Part shown: positions 24,311 to 32,850 of the stretch, in pieces
How positions within the stretch are numbered: the stretch's first letter is position 1
Layout of the letters: each line of letters opens with the position of its first letter
NCBI GenBank assembly: GCA_016201865.1
Contig: JACQCA010000079.1
Span: 1 to 35,665 of the forward strand
From: Nitrospirota bacterium
GTDB taxonomy: Bacteria > Nitrospirota > Nitrospiria > JACQBZ01
DNA: 35,665 bases
Direction of reading: 5' to 3'
The notes under the pieces: generated by a model
The model's database searches: none
What the model was told of the DNA's origin: nothing
Seen by the model: only the letters and a program-made list of their open reading frames with translations
Translations under genes and position numbers: made by a program

Positions 24311-25630
24311 TTGCCCTACCAAGCCGGACACCGCTTACCGCCTGAGAGGGCCAGCCGCTTGGGCCACCTTGACGTGTTGAAGAGTAGGCTGGTAAAGAAG
24401 CTATGTGAGAGCTTCGAAGATCCTGATCAAGTGGGCGTTTCAGCAAACCCAGTGTGGGAGAAGATACCATCCAACGGAGAACCGCTTACGTTGGTGTTTG
24501 GCATTGATGGCTCGCTACAGATAATCGAGTCCGAAACCCCGCCGCACAAGGCACTCGGCTTTGTAAAGACTGCATTGTTGAGACTCGATCAAGCTGCCCT
24601 CTCTTCCATCGACAAGGATTCTCCGCACCCGTTTGCCCTACGAGATATTTTGGCGGATTCCGCTTTGTACCACGCGACAGTGTTCCCCCTGAGACACGTG
24701 GTCGTTCCCGACATGTCAACGTACGACGCAATCCGACAAGCGATCTTTGAATCCGTCAAAGACGCCTCGCTGCGTGGCGAACCTATGGAAACGCTGAAAT
24801 GGATCGCCTATGAAAAGTGGGACGGGCGGAACAAGGGCCTGCCTCCATTCGAATGCCCCCACTGCGGGCACGGACGGAGCAATGCGACTCTGCCGTATGA
24901 TACGGAAGAAGGAAACTGTGCCGAATGTGGGGGGCATCTTTTCCTCACAGACATGCTCGGTTTCCACCAGGAAATGGCGGTGGAGTCCGCACCTGATTCA
25001 ATTGCTTCTTCTTACATGGCAATTCACGAAACATTGCTGTTGTTCACAGGCATTCGGTACTTCTGGGAGCACAACAAGGCTGCACTGTCACAGTGCCTCT
25101 TTGTGAAAGATGGGCCGTTGTCGATCCGCGCACAATATTCAAAACTCGTAGCCCCGATTCGACGATTTCTGTCACACGCCAAGGACACAAACTGCCCTGT
25201 CCACATTATCGGACAAGAGAAATCCGGTACTTTTTTCGACCATCTTCAGTTGATAGGCCGAGGCGCACCTTTAGAACATCTCTTCGTTCCCGGCGACCTC
25301 TACATCAAAGAGGAAATACAACACCGGCCGAGCACTGGCGCTGTCTACGGGAAAGACACGAACTACGGCGCGAAGGTGTTCGTCAAACTGAACCAATACC
25401 ACCAAATGGTTCTCAACATTCCCACGGGGGCGCACAAGGCAAACCCTAACTCGTCGGAGTTGATTGGTGTGAAGAGGATATTCGCCACAATCCCGAAGAT
25501 TCTGAGCAATCGGTACGAAGGCGCTCTTCTGCCGATTGAACTAGCGAATGGCGTCGCGTCGCTCTCGACCTATCCCTCAGCTCACATCTTGAAGATCTTC
25601 GCCGAGTCGACAATCCGCCGTGCGCCCTGA
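24311..25630 (+). CDS. NurA-like nuclease with internal zinc ribbon
   Basis: A 439-residue protein with NurA features: GIDGS (64-68, catalytic D66), VKDGPL (265-270, D267), IIGQEKSG (299-306) and a C-terminal FVKLNQYHQMVLNIP segment. A zinc ribbon is inserted in the middle (C182, C185, C203, C206 in CPHCG and CAECG). NurA enzymes cut DNA with HerA as motor. The TTG start at 24311 is supported by AAGGAGG eight bases upstream and by the one-base gap after the HerA gene. The assignment rests on motifs and context; the family is divergent. Confidence 0.75.
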   Translation: MPYQAGHRLPPERASRLGHLDVLKSRLVKKLCESFEDPDQVGVSANPVWEKIPSNGEPLTLVFGIDGSLQIIESETPPHKALGFVKTALLRLDQAALSSIDKDSPHPFALRDILADSALYHATVFPLRHVVVPDMSTYDAIRQAIFESVKDASLRGEPMETLKWIAYEKWDGRNKGLPPFECPHCGHGRSNATLPYDTEEGNCAECGGHLFLTDMLGFHQEMAVESAPDSIASSYMAIHETLLLFTGIRYFWEHNKAALSQCLFVKDGPLSIRAQYSKLVAPIRRFLSHAKDTNCPVHIIGQEKSGTFFDHLQLIGRGAPLEHLFVPGDLYIKEEIQHRPSTGAVYGKDTNYGAKVFVKLNQYHQMVLNIPTGAHKANPNSSELIGVKRIFATIPKILSNRYEGALLPIELANGVASLSTYPSAHILKIFAESTIRRAP

Positions 25631-25669
25631 GTATTGAAAGCACGGGGCCAGTAAAGGTAAAAGAGACGC

Positions 25670-25687
25670 GGGTCAGATCTTTACTTT
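25670..25687 (-). repeat. Short dispersed repeat AAAGTAAAGATCTGACCC
   Basis: On the minus strand this 18-mer matches 35176-35193 at 16 positions, and its end resembles AAGACCTGACCCC at 34684-34696. The rest of the 352-base gap between the NurA and nuclease-like genes shows one hairpin (next entry), a GC-rich phrase CGGCCTCGCGCGC near 25834 that recurs near 26850, and no gene I can support. Confidence 0.5.
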
Positions 25688-25780
25688 GGCATCTGAATTG
25701 GCAAGCCGGGTCGGACCTGAAGAAGGGATTGGAAGATAAGAAGTTTCTTTTAAAAAGAACTCGTTTTTAGATCTTAGAAG

Positions 25781-25804
25781 GCCCTTTTTGAGTCTGAAAA
25801 GGGC
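25781..25804 (+). other. Hairpin downstream of the NurA-like gene
   Basis: GCCCTTTT (25781-25788) and AAAAGGGC (25797-25804) form a perfect 8-bp stem with an 8-base loop. No T-run follows on either strand, so it is not a standard intrinsic terminator. Confidence 0.4.
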
Positions 25805-25982
25805 GGTTTAAGAAACGCACCGGCTCCGCTCCGGCCTCGCGCGCAAGTGGTAAGCAAAAAATGATTTCCGGAATAATAGGCGTCGGACTCGTATGGATGT
25901 AATGTTCGAGATCCTTTTTTCATGATCATATGGTCGATGTTATGTTTTATTGGACGACCTGAGCCTTTGGGGCGAGGAATGA

Positions 25983-26726
25983 ATGCGGGAATTAAGAATC
26001 AACGAGTGCCTCATAGGGCCATCGATTCGAAGATTGATCCTTCGCGACCACACTACGCTTGAGAAATGGAATGACAAAGAGCACCTCAAGGGTTGGGAGC
26101 GTGACCGTCTTGGTTATAAAGAACGAAGGCTACAGGCTCTATTATCTCAGGTTTTGAGTAAGCGGAACTTTGAAGTGATCGTGGAGAGCTATTTCCCCAA
26201 AAAGCTAAGAGGTAAAGGTTACAGGTCGTGCGATCTTTACGCCTATCAACGGCACCCTTATCGGGAAATTTGGATCGAAATCAAGAGTTATTCGCTGAGG
26301 ACTGGGGGCCGACATGTTCTGATCAACACTTTTTTCGATCTATCCAAACTGCTCACTCATACGACAAAAGGCAATTTGCTAATTTTGTGGGTTCTTTTCT
26401 ATACAGACAACGACAAACAGTTCAGTGACTTCATTCGAGAGCAGGAAAATACAGGCTCATACTTTTTATATAATGTGACAAAACGGGCTCTTGTACGATG
26501 CCATCGGTCTGGTGAAAGAGGAAAAGCTAGGAGCCCTTGGAGAAATCTGCGGCGCCTGTTCAACCACTTAGATTCGCTAAGCGCAATTGATGCGATTCAC
26601 TCACTTAAAGCATGGTTTGAGCGGACAGGCGGACGCACATACCTTGTGCCGATTAGCGGCTTACGCAAGAATCTCAAACATGAATGGGTAAAGTACGGAA
26701 TATTCTGTGGATCGATCAGATGCTAA
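25983..26726 (+). CDS. Putative PD-(D/E)XK nuclease
   Basis: A 247-residue protein with no recognised named family. The middle carries a restriction-endonuclease-like core: FEVIVESYFPKK (E69), then CDLYAY (D84) and IWIEIKSY (E99, K101), which fits the D-xn-ExK arrangement with normal spacing. The N- and C-terminal parts are basic and probably bind DNA or a partner. An AGGA-containing sequence lies just before the ATG at 25983. The gene is clearly more AT-rich than its surroundings, a sign of transfer. It lies on the same strand as the methyltransferase-HerA-NurA operon but 352 bases away, so it may be an added component or an independent gene. Confidence 0.6.
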   Translation: MRELRINECLIGPSIRRLILRDHTTLEKWNDKEHLKGWERDRLGYKERRLQALLSQVLSKRNFEVIVESYFPKKLRGKGYRSCDLYAYQRHPYREIWIEIKSYSLRTGGRHVLINTFFDLSKLLTHTTKGNLLILWVLFYTDNDKQFSDFIREQENTGSYFLYNVTKRALVRCHRSGERGKARSPWRNLRRLFNHLDSLSAIDAIHSLKAWFERTGGRTYLVPISGLRKNLKHEWVKYGIFCGSIRC

Positions 26727-26889
26727 CTTAGTTTAACCGTGAGGGGAAGGTCTTAAATTACATGAAAAGAGGGGTAGCTCAGGCTGCTTTTCTTGACGGT
26801 GTGGGAACTGGATTCCGGCGTGACGATACCATAGTCCTATCCGTTTCCCCTCGGCCTCGCGCGCGGGGGGAAGCGGGGGTGGAGTTATC

Positions 26890-27177
26890 TTATCCTGCTT
26901 TGACAAGGGGCGGTAGTCGCCGCCGGGGTCGTTGCTTCCATAGGATGTAGTTGTTTTGAAGGTTCATCCAAAACTCCGGGCTTGTGCGGAACAGATCGGC
27001 CAGTCTCCAGGCCATGGAGGCGGATAGACCGACATGACCTTTGATGATCCGGTTGATATCCTTGGCGCTGCAGCCCAGGTGGTGCGCCAACTCGGCCTGT
27101 GAGATTCCGAGCGGTTTTAAAAACTCCTCCTGTAAAACTTCACCGGGATGGGTCGGCGGACGATGCGTCGGCAACAT
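26890..27177 (-). CDS. higA: HigA-type antitoxin (XRE helix-turn-helix)
   Basis: A 95-residue HigA antitoxin. HPGEVLQEEFLKPLGISQAELA (about 10-31) and the helix-turn-helix up to about residue 65 are diagnostic, as is the PEFWMNLQNNY segment after it. It binds DNA and its HigB partner and usually represses the operon. GGGAGG precedes the ATG, and it follows higB by 11 bases on the minus strand, the toxin-first order typical of HigBA. Confidence 0.92.
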   Translation of the reverse strand: MLPTHRPPTHPGEVLQEEFLKPLGISQAELAHHLGCSAKDINRIIKGHVGLSASMAWRLADLFRTSPEFWMNLQNNYILWKQRPRRRLPPLVKAG

Positions 27178-27188
27178 GATGGCCTCCC

Positions 27189-27476
27189 TTAGTGATAATC
27201 TTTAATCCGGACTTCATGGGCATTTCTATTCTGCCACTTGAAGATGATACGATATTGATCATTGATCCGAATGCTGTAAAATCCTTTTAGATCTCCTTTG
27301 AGCAGTTCCAGCCGGTTATTCGGCGGAGACATGAGATCATCGAGCCTCGACGCCGTGTTGACCATGTCGAGCTTTCGGCGAACTACTTTGAGAATGGCCT
27401 GGAAGACCCGTGTGCTTTTGGAGCCCACACCGTTGAAGAGGTCTTCTGTCGTCTTGTCGCCGAAAGAAAGGATCAC
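27189..27476 (-). CDS. higB: HigB-type toxin (RelE/ParE fold)
   Basis: A 95-residue HigB mRNA-cleaving toxin. RKLDMVNTASRLDDLMSPPNNRLELLKGD (about 34-62), FYSIRINDQYRIIFKW and the C-terminal VRIKDYH with the conserved DYH terminus are typical. The start is GTG at 27476 with CGAGGAG about six bases upstream. It is followed by higA. Confidence 0.92.
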   Translation of the reverse strand: MILSFGDKTTEDLFNGVGSKSTRVFQAILKVVRRKLDMVNTASRLDDLMSPPNNRLELLKGDLKGFYSIRINDQYRIIFKWQNRNAHEVRIKDYH

Positions 27477-27492
27477 GAAGGCTCCTCGGACT

Positions 27493-27498
27493 ATTATA
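27493..27498 (-). promoter_or_regulatory. Possible -10 element of higBA
   Basis: A perfect TATAAT on the minus strand (27498-27493), about 17 bases before the higB GTG. No good -35 hexamer is found at 17 bases, so the promoter would depend on the -10 or an activator. Confidence 0.4.
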
Positions 27499-27557
27499 AG
27501 ATTACCATAGAATGGGTAGACCGTGCAATGCTATATTATTATGGGGCCGGGACTGAC

Positions 27558-27583
27558 CCGGAGAAATTTAGGTTTCTCTCCGG
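27558..27583 (+). other. Hairpin in the higBA-moxR divergent region
   Basis: CCGGAGAAA (27558-27566) pairs with TTTCTCTCCGG (27573-27583) with one or two bulged bases. A second hairpin, CCCCGG/CCGGGG, lies near 27622-27641. Neither has a T-run. The region is otherwise occupied by the two promoters. Confidence 0.35.
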
Positions 27584-27685
27584 CCGCGCGCGCGGACAAG
27601 AACCGTCCTTTGAAGAACCCCGGTCTTCCAGCCGGGGATTGCGCCCGCTGTGCGGATTCATTGACTCCCACCGGCTCCAGTCGCG

Positions 27686-27714
27686 TTGACTATTCGCACC
27701 CCCTCTGTTAGACT
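27686..27714 (+). promoter_or_regulatory. moxR operon promoter, likely leaderless transcript
   Basis: TTGACT (27686-27691), 17 bases, TAGACT (27709-27714). The expected transcription start is at or next to the A of the moxR ATG at 27721, and no ribosome binding site stands before that ATG. Confidence 0.6.
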
Positions 27715-27720
27715 TTCACC

Positions 27721-28665
27721 ATGACCAACGCCGATAAGAAAATCCGGGCGCTCCAAGAAAACATCGAGCGTGTGATCAAGGGCAAACCGGAGGCGGTCCG
27801 GCTGACGATCACGACGCTCTTGGCCCGCGGGCATCTACTGATCGAGGACGTCCCCGGCATCGGCAAGACCACGCTGGCCCACAGCCTGGCGCGATCGCTC
27901 GACTGCGGCTTCCGCCGCATCCAGTTCACAAGCGACCTGCTCCCGTCCGACATCTTAGGCGTCACCATTTATAATCAGCAGAGCCAGGCCTTCGAATTCA
28001 AGCCGGGTCCGATTTTTGCCAATATTATCCTGGCGGACGAGATCAACCGCACCACCCCCAAGACCCAGTCCAGCCTGCTCGAGGCGATGAACGACATCCA
28101 GGTCTCGGTGGACAGTCACACTTACCCGCTCCCCAAACCCTTTATGGTGATCGCAACACAGAATCCGCTGGAATATCACGGAACCTATCCGCTGCCTGAA
28201 TCACAGTTAGACCGTTTCATGATGCGGATTCGGGTCGGTTATCCCGATCCGTCGGATGAAAAGGTGATCCTCACCACACAACGCCTCTTTCAACCGGCCG
28301 GCGACCTCAAACCGGTCTTGACGGCCGGCGAGGTGCTGGATCTCCAAAACGCCGTCGACCACGTCCGAATGGACGAAGGCCTCGTGGATTATCTGCTGGC
28401 CCTGACGGCGGCCACGCGGAACAGCGAGATCCTGGGGCTGGGCGTCAGCCCGCGCGGGGCGATGGCGCTCCACAAGGCCGCTCAGGCCTATGCCTTCGTC
28501 AACGGCCGCGCCTACTGCATCCCGGACGACCTCAAACGACTGGCGCCGCTGGTCTTCGCGCATCGCGTGATTGTCAACACAAGGCTTGAGACCTACGGCC
28601 GGCGGGGCGAAGATGCCGAACGCATTCTTCAGGACTTGGTGAGCCAGGTCCCCGTTCCGCTCTGA
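27721..28665 (+). CDS. MoxR-family AAA+ ATPase
   Basis: A 314-residue MoxR ATPase, a chaperone-like AAA+ protein thought to assist assembly or activation of partner proteins. Walker [11 protein letters not shown] (42-51), Walker B ILADEINR (103-110), the [21 protein letters not shown] sensor region and the C-terminal lid ([17 protein letters not shown]) are present. It heads a three-gene operon with DUF58 and transglutaminase genes, a widely conserved set. Confidence 0.93.
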   Translation: MTNADKKIRALQENIERVIKGKPEAVRLTITTLLARGHLLIEDVPGIGKTTLAHSLARSLDCGFRRIQFTSDLLPSDILGVTIYNQQSQAFEFKPGPIFANIILADEINRTTPKTQSSLLEAMNDIQVSVDSHTYPLPKPFMVIATQNPLEYHGTYPLPESQLDRFMMRIRVGYPDPSDEKVILTTQRLFQPAGDLKPVLTAGEVLDLQNAVDHVRMDEGLVDYLLALTAATRNSEILGLGVSPRGAMALHKAAQAYAFVNGRAYCIPDDLKRLAPLVFAHRVIVNTRLETYGRRGEDAERILQDLVSQVPVPL

Positions 28666-28686
28666 CGCAAGCGAGCATCCCTTTTC

Positions 28687-29907
28687 ATGGCCTCCTTTTT
28701 AATCAGACTCCAGCGGCTGATTTACCGGAACCGGTCGATTACGTTCACGCCGACCGGAACGCGTTTCATCCTTCTCACGCTGGCCGTCGGGATGGCCGCG
28801 ATCAATACCGGAAACAATCTCCTCTACCTCATCCTCGGCATGATGCTCAGCCTGATCATCATCTCGGGCATCCTGTCCGAACAGTCCCTCCGCAAGATTT
28901 CGGTCGACTGGCGGTTTCCGGCCCGGATTTTCGCACGGCAACCGGTCCCCGTCGAGATGCGAATCACAAACGGCAAACGATTTCTTCCGTCTTTTTCCTT
29001 TCGAGTGGACGAAGGGGACGGCGCCGCTCGATCCGTTTATTTTTTTAAACTCCCGGCCCGGCAGACGACCTCCTCGACGCAGACGACCCGTTTTGAACGG
29101 CGGGGCCTTCGGACGCTCCCCCCGCTTACGCTTCGCACCACCTTCCCGTTCGGGTTCTTTAACAAGAGCCTGATCCGGCCCCGGACTCAAACGGTGCTGG
29201 TCTATCCCCGGATCCTTCCGATGCCGCCGGGACTCCAAACCGCGCGCGCGCGCGCCGGGCAGGACCGTGAAGATCGCCGGCGGGGATCCGGCGCGGAGCT
29301 TCACAATCTCCGGGACTACACGCCGTCGGACGATGCGCGCGGAATCCACTGGAAGGCCTCGGCCCGCGAATCCAAACTTCTACTGAAAGAATATGAACGC
29401 GAAGAAGAAGGCCGCGTTCTTCTCTGCTTGAGCAATCATCTGCCAATCAAATCGGAAGAGCTCGTAGACCCCAGCGAGCAAGGCGAGCGAGAAGGGAAGG
29501 CTCCGCGGGCTTTGCCCGTGGAGGGGGCGACGCAAGCCCCTATAATAGAGGATTTTGAGCGGGCCGTCGTGCTGTCGGCCTCACTGGCCCGGGAGCTCGA
29601 TCGCCGGGGATGCGCCGTCGGCCTTCAGACACTTTCGGAAGAATCCGGGGGTCTTGACGCCATACTGAAAACGCTGGCCTTGATTCAGCCCATTCCGTCC
29701 GCCGCCGATCCGGCCCTTCTCATGCAACGCATCGCGGAGATCGCCCGCGCCGCGGCGGACGGCGGACGCCGGATACTGATTCTGCCCTTCCACGATCCGG
29801 CCTGGGACAAGGTTCGCGGAAGTTTCTCGGACGTCCTCACGGCCGACGAGCCTCGTTTCATTGAATGGGCCGGGGAAAAAACAAGAACGCAAGGGCCCCG
29901 TTCATGA
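28687..29907 (+). CDS. DUF58 membrane-associated protein with an in-frame repeat insertion
   Basis: A 406-residue DUF58 protein of the moxR operon. Two membrane helices lie near residues 27-63. The DUF58 signature LRDYTPSDDARGIHWKASAR is at about 208-227, and the C-terminal half has the von Willebrand A-like pattern. Residues about 260-287 (VDPSEQGEREGKAPRALPVE and on to PIIE) are encoded by a dispersed repeat that also occurs between hsp20 and galU. The repeat preserves the reading frame, so the protein gains a hydrophilic loop of some 28 residues. It overlaps the next gene by four bases. Confidence 0.9.
   Translation: MASFLIRLQRLIYRNRSITFTPTGTRFILLTLAVGMAAINTGNNLLYLILGMMLSLIIISGILSEQSLRKISVDWRFPARIFARQPVPVEMRITNGKRFLPSFSFRVDEGDGAARSVYFFKLPARQTTSSTQTTRFERRGLRTLPPLTLRTTFPFGFFNKSLIRPRTQTVLVYPRILPMPPGLQTARARAGQDREDRRRGSGAELHNLRDYTPSDDARGIHWKASARESKLLLKEYEREEEGRVLLCLSNHLPIKSEELVDPSEQGEREGKAPRALPVEGATQAPIIEDFERAVVLSASLARELDRRGCAVGLQTLSEESGGLDAILKTLALIQPIPSAADPALLMQRIAEIARAAADGGRRILILPFHDPAWDKVRGSFSDVLTADEPRFIEWAGEKTRTQGPRS
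29464..29548 (+). repeat. Dispersed repeat, copy B, inside the DUF58 gene
   Basis: About 80 bases within the DUF58 coding sequence, matching copy A at 19133-19303 in reverse orientation: 34 of the first 36 bases agree, the GTGGAG hairpin is kept, and the final 18 bases are identical. The whole element is read through without stop or frameshift. Confidence 0.75.
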
Positions 29908-32030
29908 CGCTCGATCGGGCCTTTCAGATCGCCTCGCGCCTTCTATCGCTGATCGGGCTGCTGTCTCTGATCCTGACCCATGAGTTCTCTTTTTTATTCG
30001 GGTTGACGACGATCGCGGCCGTGACGGCCAGTTTTATTCTCGTCCTGAAAGGGATCCCGTTCGGCCTCAGCCGTCCGGCCTGGACCGTCATCAACCTGAC
30101 CATGCTCGTCGGCTTCATCATCGACCTCTTTTTCTTTTCACAATCGCTCCTGGTGGCCAGCACCCATTTCGTCGTCTTTCTCATGATCAACAAACTTTTC
30201 AATCTCAGAACACCCCAGGACCATCTTCAGCTATACCTGATCAGCTTTCTGCAGCTCCTGGCCGCCTCGACCTTTACGATCGACATCACGTTTCTGTTCT
30301 CCTTTCTTCTTTATCTGCTGACCGCCACCTGGGCGCTGCTGCTTCATCATCTCAAGACCGAAACCCTCCGGTCATCCGCAACCGCCTCCCCGCAATCGCG
30401 GCCGGAACGATTCCCCGTGCTTACATGGCCCTTTTTCCTGAGCACGAACGGCATCGCGATCGCGGCCTTAGGATGCACTTTGCTCCTGTTCATCCTCATC
30501 CCGCGGATCGGGCTGGGCTTCTTCCACCGACCCCAATCCAATCTGATCCGGATGTCCGGTTTCTCGGAACAGGTGGATATGGGAGAGATCGGCTCGGTCA
30601 AGGAGGACTCCACCGTCGTGATGCGCATCCAGACCTCCCGACCGCTTCCGCCGGTCGAAGGCGTTTACTGGCGCGGCATGGTTTTCGATTCCTACGACGG
30701 CCGGGCCTGGCGGAACAGTTTCGGCAGCGGTCGGCTCGTCTCGTCCGAGGGAATGGGGGTCTTCAATCTCGGATATCGCCGATTCCCCGAACGGGCCCTG
30801 ACCCAGGAGGTCATCTTGGAGCCGCTGGACACCGCCGTTCTCTTCGGCACGCCGCAGGTGATCCAGGTCACCGGGCGGTTCGCCGACCTCCGTATCAATA
30901 CAGCGGGAACCATCGCCATGACGATGATTCCGGCAACCCGGATCGATTACATCGTCACCTCCTTGATTCCCGCGCTGACGCCCGAGGACGCCGAACTCCG
31001 ATCGATCGCTTATCCCCTCACGATCCGGCAGCCCTATCTTGAGCTGCCGGAGGAATCGGACCGGATCCGGCAACTGGCCCAAGAAATCATCGAGGCCGCA
31101 CCCTCGGCCGAAACCGTCCTACAAAAGATCGCGGCGGTCAAAAAATACCTTCAGACCCATTACCGGTACACGCTGGATGTCGAGCCGCCGTCCTCCGGCA
31201 GACCCATCGAAGATTTTCTGTTCCGGCAGAAGGCCGGCTTCTGCGAGCATTACGCCACGGCCATGACGCTTCTTCTTCGAAGCATCGGCATCCCGGCGCG
31301 GCTGGTGACCGGTTTTCTGCCCGGCGAATGGAACGAGTTCGGAAAATATTACACCGTCCGCCAGAGCAACGCCCATGCCTGGGTCGAGGTCTGGTTTCCG
31401 GAATCCGGCTGGATCCCGTTCGACCCGACGCCGCCGGCCCCGCCGGAGAATGTCGCGGCCGTTTTGGGATTTCTCCGCCGCTCCATGGATTCACTCCAGT
31501 GGCGATGGAACCGGTACGTGATCTATTACAGCATCCGGGACCAGATCAGCCTGGCCAAAGAGATGAAGGACGACACGATGAAACTCCGGCTTGAATTCGT
31601 GAACAGGGTGAGCGGGGCCTTCAACACCGTCCGGACCTTTCTTTCCGAGACGATCCTCCGTCCGGCGACGGTGTTGCTGATTCTGCTCGCGGCGGGCGTC
31701 GCGCTGTTCTGGATCATACGCCGCCTGCGACGATCCACCGGACGTTTCACTTTTCGATGGCCCGGCCGGACACGCCAGGCACGAACCGTTGCGTTTTATT
31801 TTGAGATGCTCGACCTGCTTCGACTAAAAGGCCTTTCAAAACCCGACACACTCACGCCACAGGAGTTTCTCCGAAAAATCCCGGCGCCGCCCTCGCCGCT
31901 TCGCCCCGCCGCGGCCGAATTGACCGGCCTTTATTATCGCGTCCGCTTCGCCGGCATTCCGCTGTCCGATCAAGAGCAGCGGCGCGTCTCTGAGATACTC
32001 TCCGGCCTGAAGGCCGATCGGAACGGATAA
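29904..32030 (+). CDS. Transglutaminase-like membrane protein (TgpA type, DUF3488-DUF4129)
   Basis: A 708-residue inner-membrane protein. The N-terminal third has about six hydrophobic helices (DUF3488), then comes a periplasmic transglutaminase core with the Cys-His-Asp triad: C447 in KAGFCEHYA, H491 in SNAHAWVEVW, D507 in WIPFDPTPP. One more membrane helix follows, near 610-630, then a DUF4129-like tail. The ATG at 29904 overlaps the DUF58 stop (ATGA), so it is preferred to an ATG at 29865 inside that gene. Natural substrates are unknown; in Pseudomonas TgpA is needed for viability. Confidence 0.9.
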   Translation: MTLDRAFQIASRLLSLIGLLSLILTHEFSFLFGLTTIAAVTASFILVLKGIPFGLSRPAWTVINLTMLVGFIIDLFFFSQSLLVASTHFVVFLMINKLFNLRTPQDHLQLYLISFLQLLAASTFTIDITFLFSFLLYLLTATWALLLHHLKTETLRSSATASPQSRPERFPVLTWPFFLSTNGIAIAALGCTLLLFILIPRIGLGFFHRPQSNLIRMSGFSEQVDMGEIGSVKEDSTVVMRIQTSRPLPPVEGVYWRGMVFDSYDGRAWRNSFGSGRLVSSEGMGVFNLGYRRFPERALTQEVILEPLDTAVLFGTPQVIQVTGRFADLRINTAGTIAMTMIPATRIDYIVTSLIPALTPEDAELRSIAYPLTIRQPYLELPEESDRIRQLAQEIIEAAPSAETVLQKIAAVKKYLQTHYRYTLDVEPPSSGRPIEDFLFRQKAGFCEHYATAMTLLLRSIGIPARLVTGFLPGEWNEFGKYYTVRQSNAHAWVEVWFPESGWIPFDPTPPAPPENVAAVLGFLRRSMDSLQWRWNRYVIYYSIRDQISLAKEMKDDTMKLRLEFVNRVSGAFNTVRTFLSETILRPATVLLILLAAGVALFWIIRRLRRSTGRFTFRWPGRTRQARTVAFYFEMLDLLRLKGLSKPDTLTPQEFLRKIPAPPSPLRPAAAELTGLYYRVRFAGIPLSDQEQRRVSEILSGLKADRNG

Positions 32031-32047
32031 AAACGGCCAAAAACTCC

Positions 32048-32076
32048 TTGACACGGTCGGACCCGTCTGGTAGCAT
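32048..32076 (+). promoter_or_regulatory. Promoter upstream of the PilZ gene
   Basis: TTGACA (32048-32053), 17 bases, TAGCAT (32071-32076). Transcription would start near 32083, leaving a leader of about 220 bases before the PilZ ATG. The leader has an open frame in phase with the gene from 32118 but no clear structure that I can identify. Confidence 0.55.
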
Positions 32077-32303
32077 CTTGCCGTCTACAGAATCAGGTTG
32101 GCCATTCGCTGTTCCACATGGCTGTGCACCGCATCGACCCGGCGGGGAAGGCTCACCCCGTCCAGACGGTTGAGGGAGTTTTTCGTGCTCCGGCTTCCCA
32201 ATCAATCACGCGCATCCGCAACCGGCCCCCCGCAACGCTTCATCCCCTTTGCAGACAGGCATCGGCGGTCAAGATCTCTTTCATCGATTCCGGTCAGCCT
32301 TTC

Positions 32304-32834
32304 ATGAAGATCCGCCTAAAAAAATCCGGGCGCTACCAGGGATATCAAATCGGCGTCCATGCGGATGAGGAGTCGCTGACGGTGGAAAATACCGAGGGGA
32401 AGCAAGTGGCCCACCTGGCGCTGGAGGATTTTCTCGACCGTCTGGGTGCTACCACAGCCGAGTTCAAGCGACAGCATCCCCGTCTTGAGCTGGGAACGCA
32501 CATCAAATATTATAATTCCGAGGGCCAGCTCCGCGACGCGATCGCCAGCAGCCTTGGAGCCGGGGGCCTGTTCATTGATCAATTCAGCCCGCCGCCGATG
32601 GGAACTTCGGTCCGCCTCGAGATTCACCTGCCGGCTTCAAAAAAGGTCATCGCAGCCGAGTCCAAGGTGGTCTGGATTCGCAAAAGCATTGTAGAAAAGG
32701 TCTTCTATCCGGGCATGGGCCTCAAGTTCACCTCGATTTCGGACAAAGACCGCGCCGAGATCCTCGAGTTCATAAAAAAGTTCAACCGGCAGCGGGGCTT
32801 CCACGAATTCGACCCGGACCGCACCCCGGCGTGA
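32304..32834 (+). CDS. PilZ-domain protein
   Basis: A 176-residue protein with a C-terminal PilZ-like domain (about 75-165): SLGAGGLFIDQFSPPPMGTSV, a VIAAESKVVWIRK strand and YPGMGLKFTSISDKDR match the type found in gliding and motility regulators. The canonical c-di-GMP ligands RxxxR and D/NxSxxG are only partly visible, so ligand binding is uncertain. The N-terminal 70 residues are unassigned. ATG at 32304 is taken as start; an in-frame extension to 32118 lies in the presumed leader and has no family support. Confidence 0.8.
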   Translation: MKIRLKKSGRYQGYQIGVHADEESLTVENTEGKQVAHLALEDFLDRLGATTAEFKRQHPRLELGTHIKYYNSEGQLRDAIASSLGAGGLFIDQFSPPPMGTSVRLEIHLPASKKVIAAESKVVWIRKSIVEKVFYPGMGLKFTSISDKDRAEILEFIKKFNRQRGFHEFDPDRTPA

Positions 32835-32850
32835 AGCGCTTTCGGGCGGC

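Noticed and set aside
25781-25804. Hairpin after the NurA-like gene as an intrinsic terminator
   Set aside because: Stem is good but no U-tract follows on either strand.
26762-26950. 62-codon frame between the nuclease-like gene and higA
   Set aside because: Arg/Gly-rich translation of a GC-rich repeat phrase, overlapping the end of higA, no ribosome binding site or family.
29541-29546. TATAAT inside the DUF58 gene
   Set aside because: It is part of the dispersed repeat and has no -35 hexamer at suitable distance; not treated as a promoter.
32118-32303. N-terminal extension of the PilZ gene to 32118
   Set aside because: The added 62 residues have no domain character, and the region lies between a good promoter and the ATG at 32304; it is more likely leader sequence.
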